Assembly: GCA_002286855.1 (NCBI GenBank)
Contig: NRSV01000012.1
Coordinates: forward strand, 1-64,000
Length of the DNA: 64,000 nt
Direction of reading: 5' to 3'
DNA from: Bipolaris cookei
Taxonomy: Eukaryota; Ascomycota; Dothideomycetes; Pleosporales; Pleosporaceae
The notes under the pieces were generated by a model that ran no database searches, was not told where the DNA came from, and was given only the letters and a program-made list of their open reading frames with translations. This document shows positions 45,995-56,770 of the stretch, piece by piece. Both the position numbers and the translations under genes were made by a program. Every line of letters begins with the position of its first letter. Position 1 is the stretch's first letter.

Positions 45995-47445
45995 TCAACG
46001 TCTCTTGAACATGTCACGTCCGAACCGTGATCCTCCTCGCTTCACACCGCGCCAAGTCGCACGCAACCGTGCAAGGATTGCGTTCCGCCTCCTCCGGCCT
46101 GCGGCAAGCGGCGTACCATCCGCAGTGTCTGTGGTTGCCGGCGGACGAGCCAAAGTTCCCGAGGTATGTCTCGAGGGCAAGTCTGGAGGACCCAGGTTCG
46201 TCGGCCAGATGTTGGAGGCAGGCCCGGGATCTAGATACGGTACTTGGGACAGCATGCTGTTTGGCGGCGGGGGGAAGAGGGTCGAGCTGCTACTATTTTC
46301 TTGTATGTCGTAGTATCCGGCTGTTGGATTGTACTCTTGCAAGGACCGTTGTCTAGCGAAGTATTCGTGTTCGAGTTCGGAGGCGACGCTGGAGCTGTGG
46401 GTTGCGTTTGATGGCGTGCGGCCGAGGGGTTCGCACAGCCACCAGTCTATTACGTAGTCGTCTTCCTCCTGTTGCGGATCGCGGAGGCTGTCGACTCGAG
46501 AGCGGCGGGAGGCGATTGAGGTTCTCCTGCTTATTGGAGGCGCAGTTGTGACGCCGTTGACCTGTCGGCCTCGAGCATCATCAGCCATGCGGCCCCGCGA
46601 TGGGCGAGCGCCCCTACTAGAAAAACATTCGTTCACGCCATTGGCAAGCGTATCGTTCTGAGGCACACGATGATTCCGGTGTACAGCTACTAAAGTAGTA
46701 TTGTTAGTGTATTCATTTGAGGTATCACTAGCCATGTGATCCCGGGGCGTACGGGAGCACTATTATAGTAAAATCCATTTGCGATATGACCAGACTTACC
46801 ATTTCGAAAAACATGACCATCCACGTCTTCGGATGCAACAAAGCCCCCATTGGATTCTCCATCCGAGGTGTCATCTTCCATGTGACCCTGCGATGCGGGA
46901 GCGCCATTATAGTGAGATTCATTTGAGCTGTTGACAAGCGCATCGTTCTGGGCCATGTGGTTTTCCAAGTTCTCCGTTTCGGGAGCATTCCTATTGGTAT
47001 ATTCATACGAGGTATCAGCAGGCTCGTCACTTAGACCTCCTTGGATGTCGACCCGGTATAGGGAATCATCTCCATCCATTGATTGGTCCGAGTCATTATC
47101 GTTTCCACCAACCCTGTGGTTTCCAGAATCGTCTTCGTCGGGCGAAGAAGCACCTCCTCTTAAGCCAACGTATGGAGATGATGTCTTGACACAATAGCTC
47201 TTCTGAATGTCTTTTTTTCGGTTCGAGAACGACCTATTGGTCTTCTCCCGTACGCACTCGTTCAGTCCCAATTCTGGTGCTTGTTTGCGGTTCTTTATAC
47301 GTTTTGATGTATAGATTCTGCGCGCGCCCATGTTATTGATAAGAGCAGTGTAACTGTCCTTGCACCCGCAGATCCTGATCTGGTTGATATTGATATATCT
47401 ATCAGGGTGATAACTTTTCGACGGATTTTCTCTGAGGTACTTCAT
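45995..47445 (-). CDS. orphan protein with tandem repeats, unknown function
   Basis: Exons 47445-46800 and 46689-45995 flank a 110-nt intron (GTAAGT...CTTTAG) and give 446 aa. Without splicing the upstream frame stops at the intron's end. The N-terminal 100 aa are basic with several Cys; the middle is Asp/Asn/Ser/Gly-rich and contains 48-aa repeats starting DTSxEYTN; the C-terminal part is Ser/Pro-rich with DYVIDWWLCEPLGRTPSN as its most ordered block, ending in a strongly basic segment (AGRRRRNAILARLRATWRGVKR). There is no signal peptide or membrane span. I do not recognise a family; the basic patches would suit a nuclear or nucleic-acid-binding role, which is speculation. The ATG at 47445 is the first in frame after an upstream stop. 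Confidence 0.6.
46580..47016 (-). repeat. three tandem repeats of about 144-147 bp within the orphan gene
   Basis: Unit 1 is 47016-46873 (144 bp), unit 2 is 46872-46727 (146 bp) and unit 3 is 46726-46580 (147 bp). Each begins GATACCTC(G/A) or GACACCTCG and ends with a (C)ATGG(A/C)(A/T)-type block encoding HMxD-like residues. The units are diverged. The intron (46799-46690) spans the end of unit 2 and the start of unit 3. Confidence 0.65.
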
Positions 47446-48651
47446 CCAACGAGGTATCTACTTCTGCAGATCCCGCGATACATTATAAGTTGGAGGGGAG
47501 TAATAGACGATCATAGGACTGGAGAGGATATCGACTGGAATTAGCAGCTAATGCGACAGATTGAGCCTTAGAGGGGAAGGCTACAGCGAGGAGGGCCATA
47601 AGGAGAAAAACCACATCGTTTTAAGGTAGAATTACAATAGATGTGCAGCGGCGATGAGACAGGAGAGAGGTACGGGCGAAACATGGCGTATTTTTAGGCA
47701 TCGGTGCGCTGCGTTGCGTGACCAGTGTTTTTGTTGCAACCATAGTTCGGTATGCTGCTGCCTTTGTCACAACCACAGTTGACCTGGTTGTCATGCCCAA
47801 CGGACGTATCCCTATTGAGAAATTACTATGTATTACTAGATAACCCTTTTAAGGTTCGAAAGTGTGGCTTCGCTTACAAAGATCTTACAGCTACAGCTCT
47901 AAGGTTTTAGTATAGACTTTTCGTTTTAATTATTACTCTGACTGTGAAGTCATTTTTTAATACCCGATTCTAGCAGGTTGGGGCGTGGCCTACCATTCTT
48001 TTCAAAGAAATAACAATCTGATACGCTAAAGGCGGAATGGAAATAGTATATTCAAGTAATACGGTATGATAGTGAATGAAGTCGAAATTGACCTGTGATG
48101 AAGTTGAGAACTGGCTTAGGGCATCGTGGGCCATCTGTCATTGGAGCTTTCTCAAATGTATCCCAACAGCACGAGGAGTACAACAAAAAATGGTCCGAGA
48201 CAACTAAAGAGCTGTCCAAGGTAAGATACGTTCTGTGATCTGCTCTCTGAGTCAGTCGTACCTCAACCGCCTGCGAATGTTTGTGACCTGACTGTTTAAC
48301 CTGAGGGTGCTGCCTGGTCAGGCTAGAGCGGAGAAGACCCTGTTTATGATCACACTGTGAACGGATTGCAGTCCTAGATAATCTTTTGTGATACAGTTTT
48401 GGGTATGTGTGGTGTGAAGCAGACTCACCTCCAGACTCATCCCATGTTTCGTCACATGATTGTTTACGAACTGTGACAATAGCGATCTGTAGGCGACAGG
48501 TGGATACCGATATTTGTGAAAGTGAATGCTGTTGGGACACTATGTCAGAACGAGAAGTTATGTGGTGTATAAGGCGAAACAAAACAAGGTTCTTCGGCCA
48601 TGTTGGTAGTAGCAAGTAGAGATTAATTGCGCTTGCTTCTGCACACAAGAA
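47446..48651. other. intergenic, AT-rich, possible transposon debris
   Basis: About 1.2 kb. The part from about 47790 to 48050 is AT-rich and looks decayed. A minus-strand frame of 198 codons (48052-48648) starts at TTG, contains no domain, and is not called. No terminal repeats could be identified. Confidence 0.4.
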
Positions 48652-49503
48652 TCAAGGAGGAACTTCCTTCCCATTCCAGTCCCAACACTTTCCTCGTCCT
48701 TCGACCCCTATTTGCTTGATGACATTGATAAGTCTTTCGGTAACCCATTCGCGCTCAAATAGCTTCTCTTTTTTAACGTTGTTCCAGAACTCCTTGCTCA
48801 AACCGGTCTTGACGGTGCCTGGATGTAAAGCCACTGCCATTGCATTCCCTCCAGACGTAGTACGAAGATGATTATCAAATGTCTTTACTATTTGATTGAC
48901 ACCTGCCTTAGATGCGCGATAACTGTACCATCCTCCGAGACGATTGTCACTAATGCTACCAACACGAGCTGACATGATAGCCATCGTAGCTATGCTTGGT
49001 AGCCCCTCCATCTCTTCTTGCTCGCTATGAATGGTATGAGACTTTTTCGGCAAGAAGGATGAGAAATGTTTGAGCATCAACATTGGACCCAAAGTGTTGG
49101 TTCGAAAAGTCAACAGCGCATCATCAGCATTAATCTGGGTAGGCGATTTCTCCGGAAAGAGTATTCCAGGTACTATCAAAGCAAGCTGAAGCTGATTCGA
49201 GCTGCCACTGAACTGACTTTTGCATGCTGCTGCTGTATCTGCGATTGTCTGTTCGTCTTCACGGTCGTCAGTGGATGCTTCAGAGTAATTTGGATGCAGT
49301 TTCTAGGTACCGAGAAAATCTAGTCTTAGAACGCTCAACCTTTTTTCGTTCACATTAAGGCCATCAAGGAGCTCTTCCTTGGTCTTATCCAAGTCCTTCC
49401 GTGCTGTCGCAACGATCGGCCCATTTGTGGTTTGCAAGACCCTTCTCGCGAGCGCAAAGCCAATGCCTCGCGAGGCTGGTGATATCAGCGACCATGGTGG
49501 CAT
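48652..49503 (-). CDS. short-chain dehydrogenase/reductase
   Basis: Exons 49503-49311 and 49256-48652 are joined by a 54-nt intron (GTACCT donor, CTGAC branch site, AAG acceptor), giving 265 aa. Motifs are SPASRGIGFALARR (glycine-rich cofactor loop), an RTNTLGPM block in the NNAG/NTxG position, MSARVGSI (catalytic Ser candidate), and YSYRASK (Tyr-x3-Lys). The C-terminus has LHPGTVKTGLS. It is an NAD(P)-dependent oxidoreductase of the classical cytosolic type, close to the sniffer/CsgA group. The donor is weak and the exons lie in the same frame separated by a single TAG, so a nonsense mutation in an intronless gene is the alternative. It is the nearest gene to the terpene synthase, same strand. 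Confidence 0.82.
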
Positions 49504-49733
49504 TGTTGTACGTATAGTAAATAGACAACAGAGATAGGCATGATAAGAATGTTGTTTGGCTGTTAGCAAGGCTTCTGAGAAGTGGTCCACACACGATCTA
49601 TGATGCCATACTTGACTTGTCGATCGGCTAGCCTGATTTAGGTAGTAGCCTTCAGCTAGCGATGCAATATGGTCGTCACAACAACACTTCCAGCTTATGA
49701 AAGTCTTTGCTTTCTGACAAAAAACAATCGGAT

Positions 49734-49982
49734 TGTTGAGAATATGCGAGTCCAGTCCAGGTTGATAGAAGAAAGTTCAGAGCCTGGGCGAGAGAATGGT
49801 GCCACGCGGTGGCCAGTGCTGCGCGTGTGCACACAATACACGTTGCCGCGTACGTGTAGTAGATAGACTACAACAGTGGATATGCCAAATAGAAGACAAT
49901 ACGTTGTAGCCACCCCACCTTGTCCCTTCTCCTACTCTGTTATCTATGGTAGTCATACTACCAAAGAGACCTTGTTTCAACA
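49734..49982. mobile_element. solo LTR of a retrotransposon, copy B
   Basis: A 249-bp element from TGTTGAGAATATGCG to CTTGTTTCAACA on the plus strand, with TG...CA ends and imperfect TGTTGA/TCAACA terminal inversion. It is flanked on both sides by the identical 5-bp sequence CGGAT (49729-49733 and 49983-49987), a perfect target-site duplication. It is the reverse-orientation relative of copy A at 16146-16386. It sits between the dehydrogenase gene and the 3' end of the terpene synthase, 198 bp from the latter's stop codon. Confidence 0.9.
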
Positions 49983-50179
49983 CGGATACTATTTTTGAGT
50001 TAGGATATCATCTGTTTACAACCCAACGCACTTGCATCTTGAACGGTGAAAATAGTCCGGTGGTCATAAAGTCAGCACAAGGCTCGTGATTGTACAATGA
50101 CGTGCAAATTTTTCACTATGTAGACTTCAATTTGACATTAGAAGCAAAGAAAAACTACCAAAATATACCCCATTTACCT

Positions 50180-52593
50180 TTACACTTCCAATCTTTGCAA
50201 CAGAGCTCTCAGTACCCAGTTCTCCATCTTCATAGCGTCCTCAATCCTCTTCACACCTTTGTATATCTCACCTTCCAGCCGCTTCAATGTCTCGCGCGTA
50301 TACGACATACTACCTGTGCGGCTAAGTTGCTTAAGTACGAGCTTCTTCTGCTCATATGAGAGGTGTCCCGCATCTCTTCTCCGCTGAAGAAGCTCACGCA
50401 GTAGCTGAGTACTTTCTGACTGTACGTTCAACGCATGTATTAGCGGAAACGAAAACTTGCCTTCGTCCAGATCTTGGCAGAACCCCTTTTTCTCGGTATA
50501 GTCTTTGGAGCAAAGGTTCTGGTAGTCGTCGCGGATCTGGTACTGTATCCCGATGAGGCTTGCAAGATCTTCAACATCGGCGATTAGGTGCTTGTTTGAC
50601 TCTTTGCTCGTCGAACAAGTGAGAAGTAGTCGCGTGATGAGTCGAAACAATCCTTCTGTCTTCTTCTTTACCATTTCCAGGTACTCGTTGTCTGACGGGC
50701 ACAAGTTGTTTTGTGTCCAGTAGAGGTCATACGATTGTCCGATATGTAATTCGTCCAGCCCTTCGAGGACTATTTCGATTGCATCAGGACCTAGCTGCCG
50801 AGCTTCTTCCACCGCTCTTACCAACTCGTAGCATCCTGAATTGATTGTCTGCGCAACACCAAAAACAGCGTGTGCTGCTGGTTCGCCTCTTCGAAGACTG
50901 GACCCGTCTTCGACATCGTCAAGCATGAGGGATGCGGAGTGGAGGCGATTTCCTATTGATTTGATGCGCGATACGGCCGGTAAAGGAACATTGAACCAAA
51001 TAGCCAAGGCATTGATGAAGGTATCTCGTACACCTCCAGAAGGTAGCGACTTGATGTAGTCGACTGGCGCTCTGGCATACCTACAGTCCAAAGACACCCT
51101 CTTTGGAGAATGAATCACCACCGTCTGCTCGATTTCAGAGCTCGAGGAAACCGAGTTAGATGGCGAGAGAGAGCCACTACTATCTGCTATCGACCCGGTT
51201 TCATCAGAGGCCGTAAGAAAAGTCTCAGCCGAAGACTTCCGTGAATAGACAATCCTCAGATGAGGATTTATGAAGCTCGGTCGGTGTGGGTATTCTTCGG
51301 CCTTATGGATAAATCGAGTTTCATAGTCGATACCCAGAGCCTCAGGCATTGATTTGGCTGTCAGGTCGTCTTCCAGACCAGCATTTGGATCGTATCTGGC
51401 TTCAGGATGGTATCGAGGGCTGTTCAAACTCCAAACCACATTCCCGCTAATCTGGTACTCTAGTGCATACAGATGTCTGTTCAGTTTCTGCGACATGGTC
51501 TCGTTTTCTCGTCGGTAATGTGCGCAGTTCTCCAGAAATTTGTCTTCATTCTGCCGTGTTACGTCCAGTATCATCCTTTTCGCAACATCCACGTCCACGT
51601 CATTCCACTGCATATACAGCCAGACAGCGTTCGATAATGTTCCTACTTGCCCTGACTCTGAGAACTCGAGGTATTCTCGGTCAAAAGAAAGGTAGTCGTT
51701 TGCTAGGGCTAGTGCTATGAAGCATGGTTTGCGGATGGGTTCGAGTTGGGCGTCCTCTTCTTCGGTGAGTGTCACACCCATGCCGAAGAGTAACAAGGCC
51801 TCCACCACACTATTGTCACATCAGTATCTACTTGGACCAATTGCTGAAAATGGGTCAATATACTTACGAAGTTCCAGCATCAATGATTCGGAAGTCCAAG
51901 TACTCATCTAGGGAGCCAAATTGTTTTTCCTTTTCACGCAGAATGATAGCGATGGCTTCTTTCATTGTCCTCTTGACTCTTTCCGCGCATGCTTGGTCTA
52001 CTGATGTGATTTCCATCATAATCTTTCCTTGGATATGAGCTCTTCCCGATGCCGGATCTGTGTCATTCCACTCTTGTCGCTCGGTATGATCAAAGTGATC
52101 ATGGTGACCGCCCTTTGGACCAAAAGTCCCAAATCAGTATATTGGAAGTTATGAGAAGATTTGCAGGTTCTAACATACCATACCTGGCTGTTCAAGTTCG
52201 ATGACATTGTCATGCAGAAACATATCTATGAAATAGTTAGCAAACTGACACTAAACAGAGAATATCGCAATGTTGCGATGGTATGCACAAAGAGGTGGGC
52301 TACATACACTCGAGCACGTAAGCAACTAGTCTCATACGTTCAGGCTTTGTGAGCGGTAAAGCCAAAGCCGAAAAGTTGCCATTGATGGGGTTGCATCCCC
52401 CAAACTGCTCTGTATGCCCGACATACTTGATCCAATCCAATCTTGCTTCATGGGATCCTGCGTTGGCCTCGGCCTCCCAGTTATGTCTTCGCAAAGTGTA
52501 GTTCCTGCAAAGGCCATCTGTATCGTAGTTTGAGAGTGGTACGGCGAAGGAAATCGCATCGTCTAGTTCTTGGCTCGAGATATGAGTTGACAT
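50180..52593 (-). CDS. chimeric prenyltransferase-terpene synthase (class I)
   Basis: Four exons, 52593-52308, 52225-52179, 52112-51868 and 51809-50180, encode 735 aa. The N-terminal class I cyclase domain carries LRRHNWEAEA, GGCNPINGNF, the first metal site HDNVIE (Asp101-Glu105, D-N-x-x-E form) split just upstream by intron 1, and the NSE triad NDYLSFDRE at 230-238. A Ser-rich linker (about 385-425) leads to the prenyltransferase domain, with DDVED at 490-494 followed by GSSLRRG, and DDYQN at 620-624 followed by KGFCQDLDEGKFSFP. All metal-binding motifs of both activities are intact. Such fused enzymes make GGPP (C20) or GFPP (C25) and cyclise it to a di- or sesterterpene. The product cannot be predicted from sequence alone. 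The length fits the family (about 700-750 aa). Confidence 0.95.
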
Positions 52594-54572
52594 TTTGTAA
52601 AACAGGGGGCTGGAGAGCGTGATCTATGAGGCAACTAATACATTCAAATGGCTTTAAATAGTATTATAAACTATGAATATGATAGAGCGGTCTAGAGTGA
52701 CAACTGTACCCCTGCCACTTACCATACCTCCTTGTGTTGCCTGACATCCTTGGGAGGGATGGTGCGTATCAAGTTTCGATCTCTCCTTTCCAAAGTAAAA
52801 CTTAAAATAGATCAGGTAAGAATACCCATAGCATGCACACAGCAATTTGGAGTCAGCATTCTAGAGGTATACGTATACCAAGCCTCATGTACATATAAGC
52901 CCCAGTTTTTTTGTTGACAAAAGACAAGTGCTGAGCATTCAGTGTGAGCTGCTGCTATCATTGTCTACGCGCAAACCCTTGGGGACACTCCGAAACAACC
53001 GTAATGTGCACTGGAGAATTTGCGGACTATTTGCGCCTGAAACACTCTGCTAATACAACGAAAATCAGAATTTCGTGTACCAAAACTCAGTGGCGTACAC
53101 CATTTCAGCCAGCCTCATCAATAGTCTCACCGGAAGGCGTTCCGTAGTCTCGCTTAAAAACGAGAAGAGCAAATGAAACTGAAGCTCGAAGGTGTACTAG
53201 ATACAGCCTAGCAGTACCTTGAGTCTTTTTCGAGCCCAACGACAAAACTAATCTTGGGCTATAATTCGATCCAGAATCAAACATGGTAGCGGAAGAAGGC
53301 TAAGATGACAGACCGGTGAAGCAGCACACACACTCCAACATACAGCATGCAGTGTATAGCAGAGTGTCTGCGAGATAACGATGAGTTTGACTAACCATAT
53401 TCGAGGACAAGTTTGCTCTAGACATTCTGAAGGCAACATACTGAGGGTTAACAAGCCACAGACCAACGAGTTAAGCCCAAATGAATGAAAGTGTGAGATG
53501 GGTCATCCATGCTGGGAATTGAGCGAAAGGTATGTTCTATATAGTCGTAAATAACAATCGCGCAGGAGAAATATAACCAACTCTTATCTTTCAAGTTTTG
53601 CATCTACAAGGAGCGTAGATGTCCATAGAAAAACAATAACCGTTGATGTCACCCCATCAAAATGAAGAGTACCGCGTGTAATGACGCAGCCGAGTTTCCC
53701 ACTGGGTATACAAAAATACGTCATAAATGTAAACCTAGAGTTAGATCGGCTTATAAAAATGTCTCTCAATGAAACCGACGGTTAATGCGCTGGCAAGGAC
53801 ATTGCTCCCTGACAGGCGCTACACTGCTGGATCGACATGGAACACGTGAAGCAAAAGCCTCGTTGCTTTTTGAAACATTGAAAGAAAATACAGACGCTGA
53901 AGAAGTGAGGAAGTGGCTGCATTCAAATCAAATAGGTGAATTTTGCGATGTGCCAACTGTAACTAGTACGCGTATATATTCAATCGCATCTTCGGAAGAT
54001 GACCCAACTAGCACCGCCACCATTACTACCATTACGTCGAGAAAACTGCACTTGAACATCATCTGACAACCGAAAACCCTCCTTCTCTTTTCTCCCCAAT
54101 GAAAAATTGGTCAGCAGATCTCACTACTGTCCTCGCAAAGCCTATTGGCCATACCACTGCTGATTCGGAAAACGCCTCCAAAGCAACTTTTGTATTATGT
54201 ACAGGCTATACCTGCTTACCAATATACATAATACAGAACAACCCGCCAAAGTCGCAGAACCAAGTGTTTTTACAAAGTAAGCCCAACAGCAACAGATGTG
54301 GGGCTATGCGAAATATCAGCGCGAACAACAAAAAAACATGTCAGCTTGGGCGGTCATGTTGAAGGACGAAGATCTCGTCCAACCGTTATCATCAAGGGCA
54401 ACAGTGACATAGAAGTTTCCGCCACGCTGGTCGCCTGGAGAAATATGAAGCAACACATAAAGAGAAAAAAAGAACAAAGAACTAATTTCTCATTCTACTC
54501 GCAAACACTCACCCATTCTACATACCCACAGCCTCATTCTTTCTTTAAAAAAATACATCAATAACTCTCAAA
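52594..54572. other. intergenic upstream of the terpene synthase; one doubtful small ORF
   Basis: About 2 kb. A plus-strand frame of 93 codons at 53785-54066 reads in places like protein (KASLLFETLKENTDAEEVRKWL) but has no recognisable family, signal or splice partner; it may be a gene relic. No P450, transporter or other terpenoid-pathway gene is present. Confidence 0.4.
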
Positions 54573-54803
54573 ATGCACCTCCCAACCTCCCTCTCCACCC
54601 TACTCCTCGCCACCTCAATCGCAGCCTACGACACCATCTCCTTCACAACCTGGAACTGCACAGACTGCAATCCTGTCCCGGGCACCTTCTGTTCCGTCAA
54701 CACGCGCAGCCAGCTACCTCCAAACCTGTGCATCCCAATGTGGAACGGAAGCACGTACATTCGGACGTTTGATGCGACAATTCCGTCGTGCCAAGGCATG
54801 TAA
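54573..54803 (+). CDS. small secreted cysteine-containing protein (76 aa)
   Basis: A single-exon 76-aa protein with a clear signal peptide: a short polar start, then a Leu/Ala core (LSTLLLATSIAAY) with predicted cleavage near 18-19. The mature part has Cys at 29, 32, 40, 53 and 73. Its ATG follows an A-rich context (CTCAAAATGCA). After the TAA the same frame continues for 15 more codons (YFYITSAECFALYYV) before a second TAA, and this extension would add a sixth cysteine. The gene may therefore be truncated by a recent nonsense change, or the odd Cys count may be genuine. It is a candidate effector-like protein by size, secretion and Cys content only. Confidence 0.6.
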   Translation: MHLPTSLSTLLLATSIAAYDTISFTTWNCTDCNPVPGTFCSVNTRSQLPPNLCIPMWNGSTYIRTFDATIPSCQGM

Positions 54804-55231
54804 TACTTTTATATTACGAGTGCGGAGTGCTTTGCGCTGTATTATGTGTAAGGATTTAAAAAGAAGCAGAGATTCTAATAAGTATGAACAGTGGATCTTT
54901 ACTTGGCATCTGATTGTACGGGTGCGGCGGAAGTGCATAGGGAGAATGGGGGCAGGTGTGAACCCAAGGGCCCGACGAATTCTTTTCAGATTACTTGCTA
55001 AGTCAGCGTGGGAACCTTTTTTGGTGGACGGGATTGAAAGGGGGTGGGCAAATGAATACATGTAACAACGATCGTATGTGTGAAAACACCGACTCAAGTA
55101 ACGAGAAGGGGACCGCTGTATTGTTAGTTCAACATATAGCATTCGCGGAATCATTCTTGATACTTGATACATCGTTCTATATTGAAACATAATAAAAAGG
55201 GCGTCTCCAATCATTTCTTCCGTATCTCAGC

Positions 55232-56076
55232 CTATGCATTAGCCGTCTTATCATTATAATAGTGAATCGTCTGATCCGCACATCCACTCGGCGTCTGATA
55301 CAAATAATTGCCCAAATTAACATACAGCTTCTGCCCCGCACACACATACCACGCGCTCTTATTCGGCCGCGTGACGTCCGCGCTACTCCACTGTAGGTCG
55401 TCGCCGCCCCACGCAAACGTGCCGTATGTGTTCTTGGTCTCGGAAAAGGTAACTGCGAGAGACATGTTGTTGATGGTACGCTCGGGAGACACGTTGGCGT
55501 AGAGGAGCTTGAAGGGGGCGCCGGGCGCGGACACGAGTTGCACGAGTTGGCCGGAGACGACTTGGAGTTGGCCGGCGGTCGTGTAGTCGCCGAGGAGGGC
55601 AGGGCCAGTGGAGTAGAGAGGGTTGGTTTGGATGTACTTGTGAAAGTTGGGGGCGGCGACGGCGCGGATCCAGTAGTAGCCCGTTTGGAGGGTTTTGCCG
55701 GGTCCAGTGCCGCCTGGAACGCTGCTGGCAGCTGGTTCGCTTGGAGTCGAGTTGCTTGGAACTGATGGGGTGGGTGTGGGTGTGGGTTCTGGGCTGGGTA
55801 CTGGTGCTGCTCCGGGCTGGCACTGGGAGTAATATTCACTGGATATGATTAGGAATGGCTAGCAGCTTTTTTGCAAATAGATGCTTTACTTTATCTTGAC
55901 ACATCCAGAACCAGAGCTGCATGATGTTTGACCACTCCAACCAATGCCACCGCCTGCGCTGAAGTTAGCTTGTGTATCAGAATGGATGTACAGAGCATAC
56001 ATTGCTGCCAGTCACCGACAGCAGCAGACGTGGTACCGGCTAGTAAAGCCAAAAAAGCGGTTGTTGTGTAGTGCAT
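55232..56076 (-). CDS. secreted CBM1 (cellulose-binding) protein with C-terminal domain of unknown function
   Basis: Three exons, 56076-56001, 55953-55890 and 55838-55232, encode 248 aa. A signal peptide covers about 1-19. The CBM1 module at 23-53 is complete: Trp23, Cys26, GGIGWSG, Cys37, Cys43, then EYYSQC with Cys53 and the planar aromatic residues Trp31, Tyr49 and Tyr50. Both introns fall inside the CBM1. A Pro/Thr/Ser linker (PTPTPTP) at about 57-85 leads to a roughly 150-aa domain beginning GYYWIRAVAAPNFHKYIQ and containing two Cys near its end (YVCAGQKL, SGCADQ). I do not recognise this domain. The architecture is that of an extracellular plant-cell-wall-binding protein, possibly with a catalytic or second binding module. 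Confidence 0.85.
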
Positions 56077-56770
56077 CCTGGGCCCTTCACGTCAATAATA
56101 ATCTAGAAAAACACAAGATATCTCCTGTCCTGCAGCCGTGAACCATATTGGAGGAACCAGGTATAATATTTATACTACAGCACGTTTCACATGGCTCAAA
56201 AGAGCACCATATGATGCCAACTAACAGCGTCTGTACCCTTTAAAAATCGGACCGTGGTCGCCGCGTAAAGTGGATAAAGTACCACCCCATGTCCGCTACT
56301 CAAGGCCGGAAGCCGAGAAAAAGACTGGGGCAGCAATATGCTTGCACAGGCTTAAATTGCTTGATTAAAAATAATCAAACTTCACTGGCTCATCTTCCGG
56401 ATCAGGGCGACGGCGGATAATGCAGAGGAGGATCCAAGTGGATTTTCCAAAACCGGGTATAATTTAGGTGATTCAGGCTAGCATCCTGAAATCGTATCTG
56501 GATGTCACCGAAATTGGAGTGCAGTCTTGCAACCAGGTGCGCGGGCACGAGCAACTACCATCGAGCAGGCCTCTGGTGCCGGTCCAGAGAGACGGGCAGG
56601 TTCATTTAACAAGGTCGTCGAATCTAGCGCTTCTGTCCGGTCGATGTCGCTCCCACGCGGCATGCGCATTCGACGTGGATGTAGTTTTCGTCCTGTCGCG
56701 CTGCGTTTTAAATGTTCGATGACATCTACAGTCACCCACAAAACCCAGCAACCAACACCTTGGAACCGCA
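56077..56770. other. intergenic, no gene recognised
   Basis: About 700 bp upstream of the CBM1 gene and downstream of CTF8. Overlapping frames of 73-89 codons on both strands near 56468-56823 lack domains. Nothing else recognised. Confidence 0.45.

Noticed and set aside
46690..46735. Separate gene starting at the ATG at 46735
   Set aside because: The splice model joins the downstream frame to the upstream exon with exact phase, so this ATG is intronic.
48052..48648. 198-codon minus-strand frame
   Set aside because: Begins at TTG, no recognisable domain, lies in AT-rich sequence next to transposon-like debris.
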